From Pseudalkalibacillus sp051842935 (GTDB taxonomy: Bacteria; Bacillota; Bacilli; Bacillales; Fictibacillaceae), in NCBI RefSeq assembly GCF_051842935.1, contig NZ_JBPXRR010000001.1:682001-746000 (forward strand): DNA of 64,000 nucleotides, read 5' to 3'. Under the pieces are notes generated by a model. It saw nothing but the letters and a program-made list of their open reading frames with translations, ran no database searches and was not told the DNA's origin. A program made the translations under genes and the position numbers. This document shows positions 52,851 through 61,462 of the stretch, in pieces; positions within the stretch are counted from its first letter, which is position 1; each line of letters begins with the position of its first letter.

Positions 52851-54137
52851 ATGAATGACATGACTACAACTTCGTCCACACATCGGAAAAGAGCACTGTT
52901 CTTGTCCCTCATTCCAGGTCTAGGACAGCTATATAACCGACAATACATGAAAGCCATCGCGTTCTTCATCTTGACGGTCTCCTTCATCATCGCTTTTAAA
53001 GACCTACTTAATATGGGTTTATGGGGGATTGTCACACTAGGGGAGAAACTACCACGAGACCACTCCATCTTCCTGATGGTAGAAGGAATCATCGCCATCC
53101 TTGTACTGCTCATCGGTTTAACCGTCTATGCCTTGAACCTGTATGATGCGCATGTGAACGGTAAAAAGCGAGACCTGGGACTGAGACTTCACTCGATCCG
53201 AGAACAGTATCGAAATGTTGTGGATACTGGTTTCCCATATTTGATGCTATCACCTGGTGTATTCTTGCTGATTTTCGTTGTTATTTTTCCGATTTTATTC
53301 GTTATCTTACTTGCGTTCACAAACTATGATTTATATCACTCACCACCTGCAAAACTGGTGGATTGGGTCGGGTTTCAGAACTTCATTGATATTTTCCGCC
53401 TAGATATTTGGAGAAAAACATTCATCAGTGTTCTAAGCTGGACGATCATCTGGACGTTTGTCGCTACAACGATCCAAATCGCAATCGGGATTTTCTTGGC
53501 AGTACTTTTGAACCAGAAGGATCTCAAGTTCAAGAAGGTATTCCGTACGATTCTCATCTTACCTTGGGCGATTCCAGCGTTCGTATCGATCCTTGTTTTC
53601 GCTGGTATGTTCAATGAGACGTTCGGTGCTATCAACAATGATCTATTAGCCACTTTCGGAATCGATCCGATTCCTTGGCTGACGAATCCGTTTTGGGCAA
53701 AAGTAGCGCTCATCCTGATTCAATCGTGGCTTGGATTCCCGTTCATTTTTGCAATGGTAACCGGTGTGTTGCAATCCATACCTGATGAGCAATACGAAGC
53801 GGCGACAGTAGATGGTGCAACAATGATTCAGAAGTTCCGTACGATTACGTTGCCGATGATCTTGTATGCAATTGCACCGATTTTGATTACGCAATACACG
53901 TTCAACTTCAATAACTTTAACGTCATCTTCCTCTTTAACGGAGGAGGTCCACCAATGCCTGGACAGACAGCAGGGTCTACAGACATCTTGATTTCATGGA
54001 TCTATAGTTTGACGTTGGAATCACAACAATATGCGAAAGCTGCAGCGGTTACGATGGTCCTTTCGATAATCGTCATTTCCGTAGCGCTATGGCAATTCCG
54101 TAGAACGAAATCGTTTAAAGAGGAGGATATGATCTAA
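52851..54137 (+). CDS. Maltodextrin ABC transporter permease (MalF/MdxF-like)
   Basis: 428 residues with about eight membrane helices. The first 110 residues contain two extra helices with an N-terminal GLGQLYNRQYMKAIAFFILT (TM2-type) segment typical of MdxF. The permease core ends with the EAA loop EQYEAATVDGATMIQKFRTITLPM that contacts the ATPase. It pairs with the MalG-like protein encoded one base downstream. ATG 52851; the site upstream is AAAGGACAAGG. Confidence 0.9.
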   Translation: MNDMTTTSSTHRKRALFLSLIPGLGQLYNRQYMKAIAFFILTVSFIIAFKDLLNMGLWGIVTLGEKLPRDHSIFLMVEGIIAILVLLIGLTVYALNLYDAHVNGKKRDLGLRLHSIREQYRNVVDTGFPYLMLSPGVFLLIFVVIFPILFVILLAFTNYDLYHSPPAKLVDWVGFQNFIDIFRLDIWRKTFISVLSWTIIWTFVATTIQIAIGIFLAVLLNQKDLKFKKVFRTILILPWAIPAFVSILVFAGMFNETFGAINNDLLATFGIDPIPWLTNPFWAKVALILIQSWLGFPFIFAMVTGVLQSIPDEQYEAATVDGATMIQKFRTITLPMILYAIAPILITQYTFNFNNFNVIFLFNGGGPPMPGQTAGSTDILISWIYSLTLESQQYAKAAAVTMVLSIIVISVALWQFRRTKSFKEEDMI

Positions 54138-54138
54138 C

Positions 54139-54981
54139 ATGAACATGAAAAAACAGAAAATCATCCGCCTCACACTGTCGTATATCGCTATTTTCATCGC
54201 ACTCGGAATCGTCATTTATCCGGTGTTATGGATAGTCGGGTCTTCCTTCAACCCAGGGAACAGTTTATCGGGTTCGACGATCATTCCGAAGAATGCAACG
54301 CTCGCACACTATAAAGAACTGTTCGATCTCGACCAAAGCAACTACTTGAAGTGGTATTGGAATACGCTGAAAATCTGTACAATCACAATGGTTCTATCAG
54401 TCACGATGATCGCATTGATGGGTTACACGTTTTCACGTTACCGTTTTGTCGGACGTAAGAATGGTCTGATGACTTTCCTTATCCTTCAAATGATTCCAAA
54501 CTTCGCAGCATTGATTGCGATTTACGTTCTTGCAGTACAAACGGGATTGATCGATACGCACCTTGCGTTGATTTTGCTCTATACCGGTGGACTGTTACCG
54601 ATGAACACCTGGCTTGCAAAAGGATATTTCGATACGATTCCGAAGGAGCTGGATGAATCCGCACGTATTGATGGTGCAGGGCACTTCCGTATCTTCTGGC
54701 AGATCATCTTGCCACTTGCGAAGCCGATCCTTGCGGTCATCGCGTTGTTCAGTTTCATTACACCGTTTGCTGATTTTATCTTGGCAAAAGTCATTTTGCG
54801 TAGTGAGGAGAAATACACCCTAGCGGTCGGGCTATACAATCTGGTGGCAAAACAATTCGGTGCCGAATTCACCAAGTTCGCGGCAGGTGCCGTATTGATT
54901 GCGATCCCAATCTCGCTATTGTTCCTTTCTCTACAACGTTACTTGATCTCTGGACTGACAGCAGGGGGTACAAAAGGATAA
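54139..54981 (+). CDS. Maltodextrin ABC transporter permease (MalG/MdxG-like)
   Basis: 280 residues, six membrane helices, binding-protein-dependent permease fold with EAA loop KELDESARIDGAGHFRIFWQIILPLAKP. Starts one base after the MdxF-like stop, behind AGAGGAGG. No ATP-binding subunit is encoded in the locus; Bacillus maltodextrin transporters use the shared ATPase MsmX encoded elsewhere, and the same is likely here. Confidence 0.91.
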   Translation: MNMKKQKIIRLTLSYIAIFIALGIVIYPVLWIVGSSFNPGNSLSGSTIIPKNATLAHYKELFDLDQSNYLKWYWNTLKICTITMVLSVTMIALMGYTFSRYRFVGRKNGLMTFLILQMIPNFAALIAIYVLAVQTGLIDTHLALILLYTGGLLPMNTWLAKGYFDTIPKELDESARIDGAGHFRIFWQIILPLAKPILAVIALFSFITPFADFILAKVILRSEEKYTLAVGLYNLVAKQFGAEFTKFAAGAVLIAIPISLLFLSLQRYLISGLTAGGTKG

Positions 54982-55059
54982 TCGACCCTTGGTTGTCGTA
55001 TAGGGCACACGTAATTATGGTAAAATGGAGCTAGTAGTGTCGGACAGGAGGAAGCATAC

Positions 55060-56085
55060 ATGGGTGTTACAATTAAAGATGTTGCCAAACTAGCAAATGT
55101 AGCTCCCTCTACAGTATCTCGTGTTGTAGCGAATAATCCGCGAATCAGTGAAGAAACGAAGCGAAGAGTCCGTGAAGCGATGGATTACCTAGGGTATCAT
55201 CCGAATTTCACGGCTCGGAGCCTCGCTAACAGAAGTTCGAGGGCAATCGGAATCGTCATGCCGAGCTCGGCTGAAAAGGCATTCCAAAACCCGTTCTTCC
55301 CTGAAGTATTACGTGGAATCAGTACCAAAGCACATGAACAAGAATATACTTTGTTGATGTCGACTGGTACGACTGAAGAGGAGATCTACAGAGCCGTCGT
55401 AGGAATGGTGCAAGGAAGAAGAGTCGATGGAATCGTCCTTCTTTACTCAAGGGTTGATGATCGTATCATGAATTATTTATATGAACAGAAGTTTCCGTTC
55501 ACGGTAATCGGAAAGCCATATAAACATGATGACGAAATCAATCACGTTGATAACGATAACTATCGAGCGGCGAAAGAACTGACTGAATGCCATATCCAAA
55601 ATGGACATGAACGGATCGGGTTCGTCGGGGGGAGCTTGAGCCTCGTCGTGACCACCGATCGATTGCTCGGATATGAAAAAGCGTTACAAAATGCAAAGAT
55701 TCCTTATAAGAGTGATTATGTCATCCATGCGGACTTTGCAGTTGAAGAGGGACGGAGAGCGGTTTCCGAACTTATGACGCTCGATGAACCACCAACTGCC
55801 CTCGTTGTTACAGATGACTTGATGGCTCTTGGAGTATTGAGGATGCTCGATGATATGAATATGAGGGTACCTGAAAATGTATCCGTTTCCAGTTTCAACA
55901 ACGCCATGATTGCTGAATTAGCAACTCCATCTCTTACATCGGTGGATATCAACATTTATGAACTAGGTTATCAGGCCGCGAACACATTACTTCGCTCCAT
56001 TGAACAACCTGATTCACCACCGCAGATGATTAAAGTGAAGCATCACATCATAGAGAGGCAATCGAGCGGGGACTTGAATTGTTAA
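55060..56085 (+). CDS. LacI-family repressor of maltodextrin genes (MalR-like)
   Basis: 341 residues. N-terminal helix-turn-helix VTIKDVAKLANVAPSTVSRVVANNPRISEETKRRV and hinge helix (NFTARSLANRSSRAIGIV), then a periplasmic-binding-protein-like effector domain (about 60-335) with YEKALQNAKIP and ALVVTDDLMALG. The HTH recognition helix is of the CGxxT-binding LacI/GalR class that fits the operators at 51290-51354. The effector is probably maltose or maltodextrin (inference from context). ATG 55060 follows GGAGG; a weak promoter TTGTCG-17-TATGGT may give it independent transcription. Confidence 0.9.
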   Translation: MGVTIKDVAKLANVAPSTVSRVVANNPRISEETKRRVREAMDYLGYHPNFTARSLANRSSRAIGIVMPSSAEKAFQNPFFPEVLRGISTKAHEQEYTLLMSTGTTEEEIYRAVVGMVQGRRVDGIVLLYSRVDDRIMNYLYEQKFPFTVIGKPYKHDDEINHVDNDNYRAAKELTECHIQNGHERIGFVGGSLSLVVTTDRLLGYEKALQNAKIPYKSDYVIHADFAVEEGRRAVSELMTLDEPPTALVVTDDLMALGVLRMLDDMNMRVPENVSVSSFNNAMIAELATPSLTSVDINIYELGYQAANTLLRSIEQPDSPPQMIKVKHHIIERQSSGDLNC

Positions 56086-56121
56086 AAGAGCGACAGGGAT
56101 AACCTGTTCGCTCTTTTTTTA
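56085..56121 (+). terminator. Terminator after the LacI-family gene
   Basis: Stem AAAAGAGCG-CAGG / CCTG-CGCTCTTTT with a short loop and seven Ts, starting at the stop codon. Confidence 0.83.
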
Positions 56122-56149
56122 TATGGAGTCATAGATAGGACGAAGGTAC

Positions 56150-56272
56150 CAATTTCTAAGATGGGTAGCGTTTTTTCTTAAATAGAGTGCGATTTTTCTA
56201 AAAGGAAAGGTGTTTTTTCAAAAAACACCTCTCAAATTTCTAAAAGAACAACCTCTTTTTCTAAAACAACCA
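56150..56272. repeat. 21-base phased AT-rich array (array 3)
   Basis: The word TTTCTAA / TTTTTCTAAAA recurs with its cytosine at 56156, 56177, 56198, 56219, 56240 and 56261, exactly 21 bases apart each time (the fourth copy reads TTTTTTCAAAAA). Intervening bases differ. A further TTTCCTAAAGG near 56290 is off phase. It sits between the LacI-family terminator and the N-demethylase gene. Confidence 0.82.
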
Positions 56273-56353
56273 TCTGTAGCCAAGCAATTTCCTAAAGGAT
56301 TTCTCTGAATGTTATGGAAATGGTAAAGTAACAGAACTTATGAGGTGCAAACC

Positions 56354-57304
56354 ATGTCAAATCAAGCCTTTCCGTTCCCGTTCACGAAGGATCAGTATGC
56401 TTATTCAAATAATTCTTCTATACTCGATCCTGCTTGGACGGTGACGGTTACAGAGGATTACAAAAAAGAAATCGAACTGAAGCGAGAGTTGCTTCAGCAA
56501 AACCATTCGCGTTGTTTCCGATCGCTTCCCATTTCACTTGAATCACAATGGGAAGTGATGCGGCTTGTTTTCACTCAACTCGCTGAAGCGTATCCTTCCC
56601 ATTTTTCTTTTACGCAAAAAGGGAAAGAATGCCGGTTTCAGAATCATCTTCTTAATGAGGAAGAGAGGTTCATCTTCAGGGACAACACTTCCATCAATCT
56701 CGAACCGTTGGATCTGGCAGGAAGGCATGTGCAGGAAGACTTGATCTTAATGGGTGACAGAAGCGATGGTCTGTTTCTTGAGGCGGGTCAGTTATGCTTT
56801 CCTTCCAATTGGTCGTTGACGTTTGTGCTCGGGATGGAGTTCAAGTCAATCCATCATCCAGTCCCCGACATCACCGACAATGGTTTTATTGATAAGGTGG
56901 AACGATTCATTTCACGGATCCGTCCCAATACAGCATGGGAGAGGAAAAACTGGTCCATCACGATTTCTGAAAAACTGGATACACCTCTCGAAACGTATGC
57001 GGACTGGGGAAGGCTGAGGCAATCTGTTACTGAAGAGAATGCGGGGAAAATGGTCCACCTGAGAGTGGAAGTGCAACGGTTATTCCGCTTGCCGGTCAAC
57101 CATGATATCCTGTTTTCCATTCATACGTATCTTTTATCTTTAGAAGATATCGTGATGAATGAGGAATGGCTGACGCTTTTCTACCTGAACATCAAGACAT
57201 TGGACGAAGATATCGCTGATTATAAAGGCATCTCTCAATATAAAAAAGAAATACTGCGATATGTTGAAAAAACGATGGCTGAAAAAGAGACGATGAACGG
57301 ATGA
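56354..57304 (+). CDS. DUF3445 heme-dependent oxidative N-demethylase subunit
   Basis: 316 residues, soluble. It fits the DUF3445 family, the alpha subunit of heme-dependent oxidative N-demethylase (HODM / dimethylamine monooxygenase), in which a PAS fold carries the heme that oxidises a secondary amine. Visible blocks: PFTKDQYAYSNN at the N terminus, LDLAGRHVQEDLILM, GQLCFPSNWSL and HHPVPDITD, and RLFRLPVNHDILFSIHTYLLSLEDI. ATG 56354 follows GAGGTG; a GTG inside that site is not the start. The next two genes encode a DmmA-like protein and a [2Fe-2S] reductase, which supports the assignment. Confidence 0.82.
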   Translation: MSNQAFPFPFTKDQYAYSNNSSILDPAWTVTVTEDYKKEIELKRELLQQNHSRCFRSLPISLESQWEVMRLVFTQLAEAYPSHFSFTQKGKECRFQNHLLNEEERFIFRDNTSINLEPLDLAGRHVQEDLILMGDRSDGLFLEAGQLCFPSNWSLTFVLGMEFKSIHHPVPDITDNGFIDKVERFISRIRPNTAWERKNWSITISEKLDTPLETYADWGRLRQSVTEENAGKMVHLRVEVQRLFRLPVNHDILFSIHTYLLSLEDIVMNEEWLTLFYLNIKTLDEDIADYKGISQYKKEILRYVEKTMAEKETMNG

Positions 57305-57726
57305 GTAAACAAACAATCATTTTAACAGATCAAAACAATATGGAACGAGCACATGATCGGGGAACCGAAATTCAAAAGGGTGGCGGCAATTGTGTGATCC
57401 TTTGTTTAGAAGAGGAGAACGACCTTGAAAAAAAGCTGTCGCTCCAGCCTTTGGGAGCTCAGATTGTGATTTTTGCGGAAACGGCTTTCATCCAAAACCT
57501 CCGACAGCTCGCTTTAAGAGTAGGATTTAAACAGAGGGATATAAACGTGATTCCAAGAGAGGAAGGTCCGATGAGTGCTTTCTGCTCTCAGTGCCATCAC
57601 ATCCAATCCCTCACAAAAAAAGAGTTTGCTTGTGAGAATTGCCATCAAACCATTGAAGCTTCTGATCACTTTTCAGCGTATCATCAAGCGTATTTGGCCT
57701 ATCCTGTTTTTACACAAAAGAGATGA
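57301..57726 (+). CDS. DmmA-like small subunit with cysteine ribbon
   Basis: 141 residues. The C-terminal third has CSQCHHIQSLTKKEFACENCHQTIEASDHFSAYHQAYLA, a four-cysteine metal ribbon followed by the DHFSAY/YLA ending typical of the DmmA family of dimethylamine monooxygenase. The N-terminal part is a small alpha/beta domain without clear motifs. The start overlaps the preceding stop (ATGA), indicating coupled translation with the DUF3445 subunit. It probably assists electron transfer or complex assembly, but its own activity is unknown. Confidence 0.75.
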   Translation: MSKQTIILTDQNNMERAHDRGTEIQKGGGNCVILCLEEENDLEKKLSLQPLGAQIVIFAETAFIQNLRQLALRVGFKQRDINVIPREEGPMSAFCSQCHHIQSLTKKEFACENCHQTIEASDHFSAYHQAYLAYPVFTQKR

Positions 57727-57738
57727 TGGATCAAAAGG

Positions 57739-58692
57739 ATGAACACAGTCATGCAAAAGTTTTATCAACTGAAGGTCCGGAAAACTGAATATATCACTCC
57801 TACAATCAAGAAGATCACCTTTACTTCGGAAAGTGAAAAGCTTCCTCACTTTGGAGCTGGCTCTCATATTTCACTAAAACTACCGATGGGCACGAGGCAA
57901 TATTCGCTTATCAATGATCCGCTCCAGGACGAATCTGAATATACGATTGCCGTGAAAAATGTCGGGAAGGAAGGTGGAGGGTCCTCATTTATCCACCATC
58001 ATGTAAAACCGGGTGATTCCATCGAAGCAGCTCCGCCTGAAAACTATTTTCCGATCCGATCGGAGGCTCGTCACCATTTATTCTTGGCAGCTGGAATCGG
58101 AATTACGCCATTTCTATCCATGATGGCTTTCCTTACGCAGACGGGTCAACACTTCGATCTCCATTATGCTGGCTCGAGCGCTAGTGAATGTGCCTTTTAC
58201 CCTATGATCAAAAAACGTTATTCGGATCACGCTCATTTTTACTTTATGGAGAGGGAGCAGAAAGAAAAAGAGCTCCAAAGAGCACTTCGTAACCAATCCG
58301 TCGGTACCCATATCTATATTTGCGGACCCTCTGCATTCATGGATCATTATATGACGTACTGTAAAGCGCTCGGATATCCAGATGAAAATATCCACTCCGA
58401 GCGGTTCCGCCCTGCAGGTCGCATCCAAAATCCGAAAGCTTTCCGGGTGACGGAGGAACGATCAGCCAAGACGCTGTATGTAGATTCAGATCAAAGCTTG
58501 TTGGAAGCGTTGATTGAAGAAGGGATCATGGTACCTTATGCCTGTCGCATGGGTGTATGTGGGACGTGTGAAGTCGAAGTGTGTAACGGTTCCGTCCTTC
58601 ATAATGAGACGTTTTTGACTGAAGAAGAAAGAAAAGAGAAGATGCTTTCATGCGTATCGCGTGGTGAAGGGCAGATTACAATCAAAGTGTAA
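57739..58692 (+). CDS. PDR/VanB-type ferredoxin reductase of the N-demethylase cluster
   Basis: 317 residues. Flavin-binding RQYSLIND and GGGSSF, nucleotide-binding AAGIGITPFLSMM and CGPSAFMDHY, and a C-terminal plant-type [2Fe-2S] domain with CRMGVCGTCEVEVC and a fourth Cys in SCVSRGE. It transfers electrons from NAD(P)H to the heme subunit. Start is ATG 57739 (AAAAGG abuts it) or ATG 57751, 12 bases after the same site. The stop lies one base from the stop of the convergent ligD polymerase gene. Confidence 0.85.
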   Translation: MNTVMQKFYQLKVRKTEYITPTIKKITFTSESEKLPHFGAGSHISLKLPMGTRQYSLINDPLQDESEYTIAVKNVGKEGGGSSFIHHHVKPGDSIEAAPPENYFPIRSEARHHLFLAAGIGITPFLSMMAFLTQTGQHFDLHYAGSSASECAFYPMIKKRYSDHAHFYFMEREQKEKELQRALRNQSVGTHIYICGPSAFMDHYMTYCKALGYPDENIHSERFRPAGRIQNPKAFRVTEERSAKTLYVDSDQSLLEALIEEGIMVPYACRMGVCGTCEVEVCNGSVLHNETFLTEEERKEKMLSCVSRGEGQITIKV

Positions 58693-58693
58693 A

Positions 58694-59608
58694 CTACTGT
58701 TTTAAAAGTCCTTCCAAAACCCTTCTGAACGGTTGCTGTTTTCGGACAGATTCCATCTCTGTCAGAGGACAGTCCTTTTTCTTGATTCGATCAAGTACAT
58801 CATTCATCGAAAATAGCTCAGGTCTCAATTGATCATTCACTTCATTCCAAAAAAGAGGAGTCGCCACAAGCGCTTCCTCAACACCTCTCATCGAGTACGG
58901 GGCAATGATCGTCTTTCCCTCTGCATGTTGTAAGAAGTCGATATAACATTTGGAGCCGCGATTTTCTTTCATCCTTTCAATTGTAAAATCATCCGGAAAC
59001 TGGTTGACTAAGTATTCAGCTATGAACTTCGTGAACATTCGGGTGTCCTCATAGGAAAACGCCCCGATTTGTAGAGGGATGTAGATCTGCAGGCCTTTGT
59101 TGCCGGACGTTTTTACAAAACCAACTAATTCCAAGCGGTCAAGAATCTGCTTGATTTGCAGTGCAGCTTTAATCGCAAGTGAAAAATGATCTCTTGAAGG
59201 AGGATCGAGATCGAATACGATCTCAGTCGGGGAGATCGAATCGATCGTATTGAACGGAATATGGAACTCAAGCGCAAGTTGATTCCCTAACCAAATCAGG
59301 CTTGCCAGGTCATTACAAACGATATAATTGATCTTTTCATGGAGATCTGTTTGGATGAACTCTGGTGCATAATCTGGACAATTCTTTTGATAAAAAAAGT
59401 CATCATACATACCATGAGGGTATCTTTTTACCGTCAAATGTCTGTTCTGCAAAAAGGGAAGCATGCGTTTGTGGACTTCAATCAAGTATTGTAGATAACT
59501 TTGTTTTGTGATGTCCTTTTCCGGATACAAGACTTTATCGAGACTCGTCACTTGGATTGTTTGACCCTCAATGTTCAGTTCTCCATTTGCATTTGAAGTG
59601 CTTCCCAT
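58694..59608 (-). CDS. ligD: LigD polymerase domain (separate ORF)
   Basis: About 304 residues from ATG 59608 (TTG 59623 is an alternative). Archaeal-eukaryotic primase fold of the LigD polymerase: TVKRYPHGMYDDFFYQKNCPDYAPEF, EIVFDLDPPSRDHFSLAIKAALQIK with catalytic Asp pair, SGNKGLQIYIPL, and ERMKENRGSKCYIDFLQHAEGKTIIAPYSMRG. Fills gaps at broken ends in non-homologous end joining. In B. subtilis this domain is the C-terminal half of one 611-residue LigD; here it is in a different frame from the ligase and overlaps it by 34-49 bases. GGGAGG inside the ligase gene serves as its ribosome-binding site. Confidence 0.88.
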   Translation of the reverse strand: MGSTSNANGELNIEGQTIQVTSLDKVLYPEKDITKQSYLQYLIEVHKRMLPFLQNRHLTVKRYPHGMYDDFFYQKNCPDYAPEFIQTDLHEKINYIVCNDLASLIWLGNQLALEFHIPFNTIDSISPTEIVFDLDPPSRDHFSLAIKAALQIKQILDRLELVGFVKTSGNKGLQIYIPLQIGAFSYEDTRMFTKFIAEYLVNQFPDDFTIERMKENRGSKCYIDFLQHAEGKTIIAPYSMRGVEEALVATPLFWNEVNDQLRPELFSMNDVLDRIKKKDCPLTEMESVRKQQPFRRVLEGLLKQ

Positions 59609-60534
59609 GTGCAATCCTCCCAATGGATGTCCAATCTGAATTGGATGAATCTCGGATGTCTTAACTGCATTTGATAGATTTCAAGGAATTCCAACTCCAC
59701 ACAGATGCGAGGTGTGACCTCGATCTGATTGTTGCGTTTCCTCACTTGGTTTTTTTTCACAATCTGGATCAGCGCTTCTCTTTCCTGACCTTCCAGACCA
59801 TGAGAAAACAGTCCGATCGGCTGTAGTTGTTCATCGTTCACGACGGCAACGTGAAAATATCCGTTTCCTTCATCAAGTCCAATGACGATGAAGAAGCCGC
59901 GATACAGTCGTTTCACCTTCAACCAATCATTCGTCCGTTTCCCAGGTACCCATACGCTGTTTCGCCTTTTGGCTACCACACCTTCACCTTTAGACTCTTT
60001 AACCTGTGCAAAAAGTGCGTCTCCATCATCTGAAAATGGAATCCATTGAATCGGACTGTGATGTTCCTTGTTTACAGTCGGGTACTCTCTTCCGTCCACC
60101 CATTCCTCTAGGAATCGTTTCCGCTTATGAAAAGGTTCATTCTTCAATAGGTTACCGGATCGCATCAATAGATCGAAGACCAGATAGGTCGCTGGTGTTG
60201 CGGTTACTTGTTCTTGGATTTTGGCTTCTTTTTTCATGCGGCCACGCTTCTGGATCTTAGAAAAGGATGCTTTTAATGGAGTATCCAATATACATAGTTC
60301 ACCATCCAATAAAATCGGGAGATCCTCTGAATGCTGTTGGATTTGTTCCGCTTCGTGTACGATCTCAGGAAATTCTGCCTTCAACGACCGTAAGTTTCGA
60401 CTGTACAGATCGATTTCGGATTCATCGATATAGAGGAGGCACCTGAAACCGTCGTACTTGATTTCAAAACACCAATCACTTCCGGCTGGCAGCTCAGAAG
60501 TGAGGGTGGGAAGCATCGGTTTGTAGCGCATCAT
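59575..60534 (-). CDS. ligD: LigD ATP-dependent DNA ligase domain (separate ORF)
   Basis: 319 residues. Nucleotidyltransferase motif I EIKYDGFRCLLY with the adenylated lysine, motif III LLDGELCIL, motif IIIa YLVFDLL, motif IV EGVVAKRRN, motif V DWLKVKR, then an OB fold (FFIVIGLDEGNGYFHVAVV). It ends shortly after CTWEAL, exactly where the B. subtilis protein continues into its polymerase domain. The start ATG overlaps the stop of ku (ATGA). Together with ku and the polymerase ORF it forms a compact end-joining operon, which in Bacilli acts mainly in spores. Confidence 0.9.
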   Translation of the reverse strand: MMRYKPMLPTLTSELPAGSDWCFEIKYDGFRCLLYIDESEIDLYSRNLRSLKAEFPEIVHEAEQIQQHSEDLPILLDGELCILDTPLKASFSKIQKRGRMKKEAKIQEQVTATPATYLVFDLLMRSGNLLKNEPFHKRKRFLEEWVDGREYPTVNKEHHSPIQWIPFSDDGDALFAQVKESKGEGVVAKRRNSVWVPGKRTNDWLKVKRLYRGFFIVIGLDEGNGYFHVAVVNDEQLQPIGLFSHGLEGQEREALIQIVKKNQVRKRNNQIEVTPRICVELEFLEIYQMQLRHPRFIQFRLDIHWEDCTWEALQMQMEN

Positions 60535-61349
60535 TCACTGCTCGCTTTTTTCTTACGGCTGCGTGTCGTTTTCTTCTTTTTCGGCTTCGTATCGTCAATA
60601 CTTGCTTGCAACGCATCCATAAGGTCGACGACATCCGCTTTCGGTCGTTGTTTCGCCACCTTGATTTGCTCGCCTTTGACTTTGCTTTGGATGGCTTCCA
60701 TCAAGGCTTCACGATAATCATCCTGATATTTTTCCGGGTCGAATTCAGTGGTCAACTGTTCAATCAGTTGTATGGCCATCTTCAATTCTTTATCGTTCAA
60801 TTCCATTTCCTCAGGAATGTCTGGAACAAGATCGATGTTACGAACTTCATCTGGAAAATGGATCGTTTCCAGCAAGAGTCCTTTTTCATAAACACGGACG
60901 ACAGAGAGGTGTTGTTTGGAGCGGATCATTACTTTAGCGATACCGATCTTGCCGGACTCTTCCATGGCTGTTTTCAATAGCGTGTAAGGTTTCGAGCCGT
61001 TTTCACCCGGTCCGATGAAGTACGAGCGATCGAAATAAATCGGATCGACCTCAGACAAGTCTACGAAATCCATGATTTCAATCGACTTCGTCTGCTCTTT
61101 GGCGAGGGCATCCATTTCGTCTTTTTCCAGTTCAACGAACTTGTTCGGCTCATATTCATACGCTTTAACGATTTCGCTCTGCTCCAATGACTTTTCACAG
61201 CCTGTACAGGTTTTTTCATACTTGATCGGACTATGGTCTTCTTTATGGAGTTGTCTCATTTTAATGTCTTTATTTTCAGTGGCTGCAAAAAGCTTGATTG
61301 GAATCGTCACTAAACCGAAGCTGATGGAGCCTTTCCACATTGTATGCAT
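60531..61349 (-). CDS. ku: Ku homodimer protein for non-homologous end joining
   Basis: 272 residues. Bacterial Ku core: MHTMWKGSISFGLVTIPIKLFAATE at the N terminus, HSPIKYEKTCTGCEKSL, FVDLSEVDPIYFDRSYF, and a C-terminal Lys/Arg-rich tail (KPKKKKTTRSRKKKASSE) that binds DNA and recruits LigD. It binds double-strand ends as a ring. It is the first gene of the ku-ligD unit; in B. subtilis the orthologue ykoV is forespore-expressed. Confidence 0.93.
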   Translation of the reverse strand: MHTMWKGSISFGLVTIPIKLFAATENKDIKMRQLHKEDHSPIKYEKTCTGCEKSLEQSEIVKAYEYEPNKFVELEKDEMDALAKEQTKSIEIMDFVDLSEVDPIYFDRSYFIGPGENGSKPYTLLKTAMEESGKIGIAKVMIRSKQHLSVVRVYEKGLLLETIHFPDEVRNIDLVPDIPEEMELNDKELKMAIQLIEQLTTEFDPEKYQDDYREALMEAIQSKVKGEQIKVAKQRPKADVVDLMDALQASIDDTKPKKKKTTRSRKKKASSE

Positions 61350-61462
61350 ACCGAGACATTCCCTTCATCCTTTTACCTTTAATGTGAGCGGAGAAGGACG
61401 ATTCCATAATTACCAGATTCTACTAATGGCGGAAAAGCAGAGTACGACAACGGTCTAGTCTC

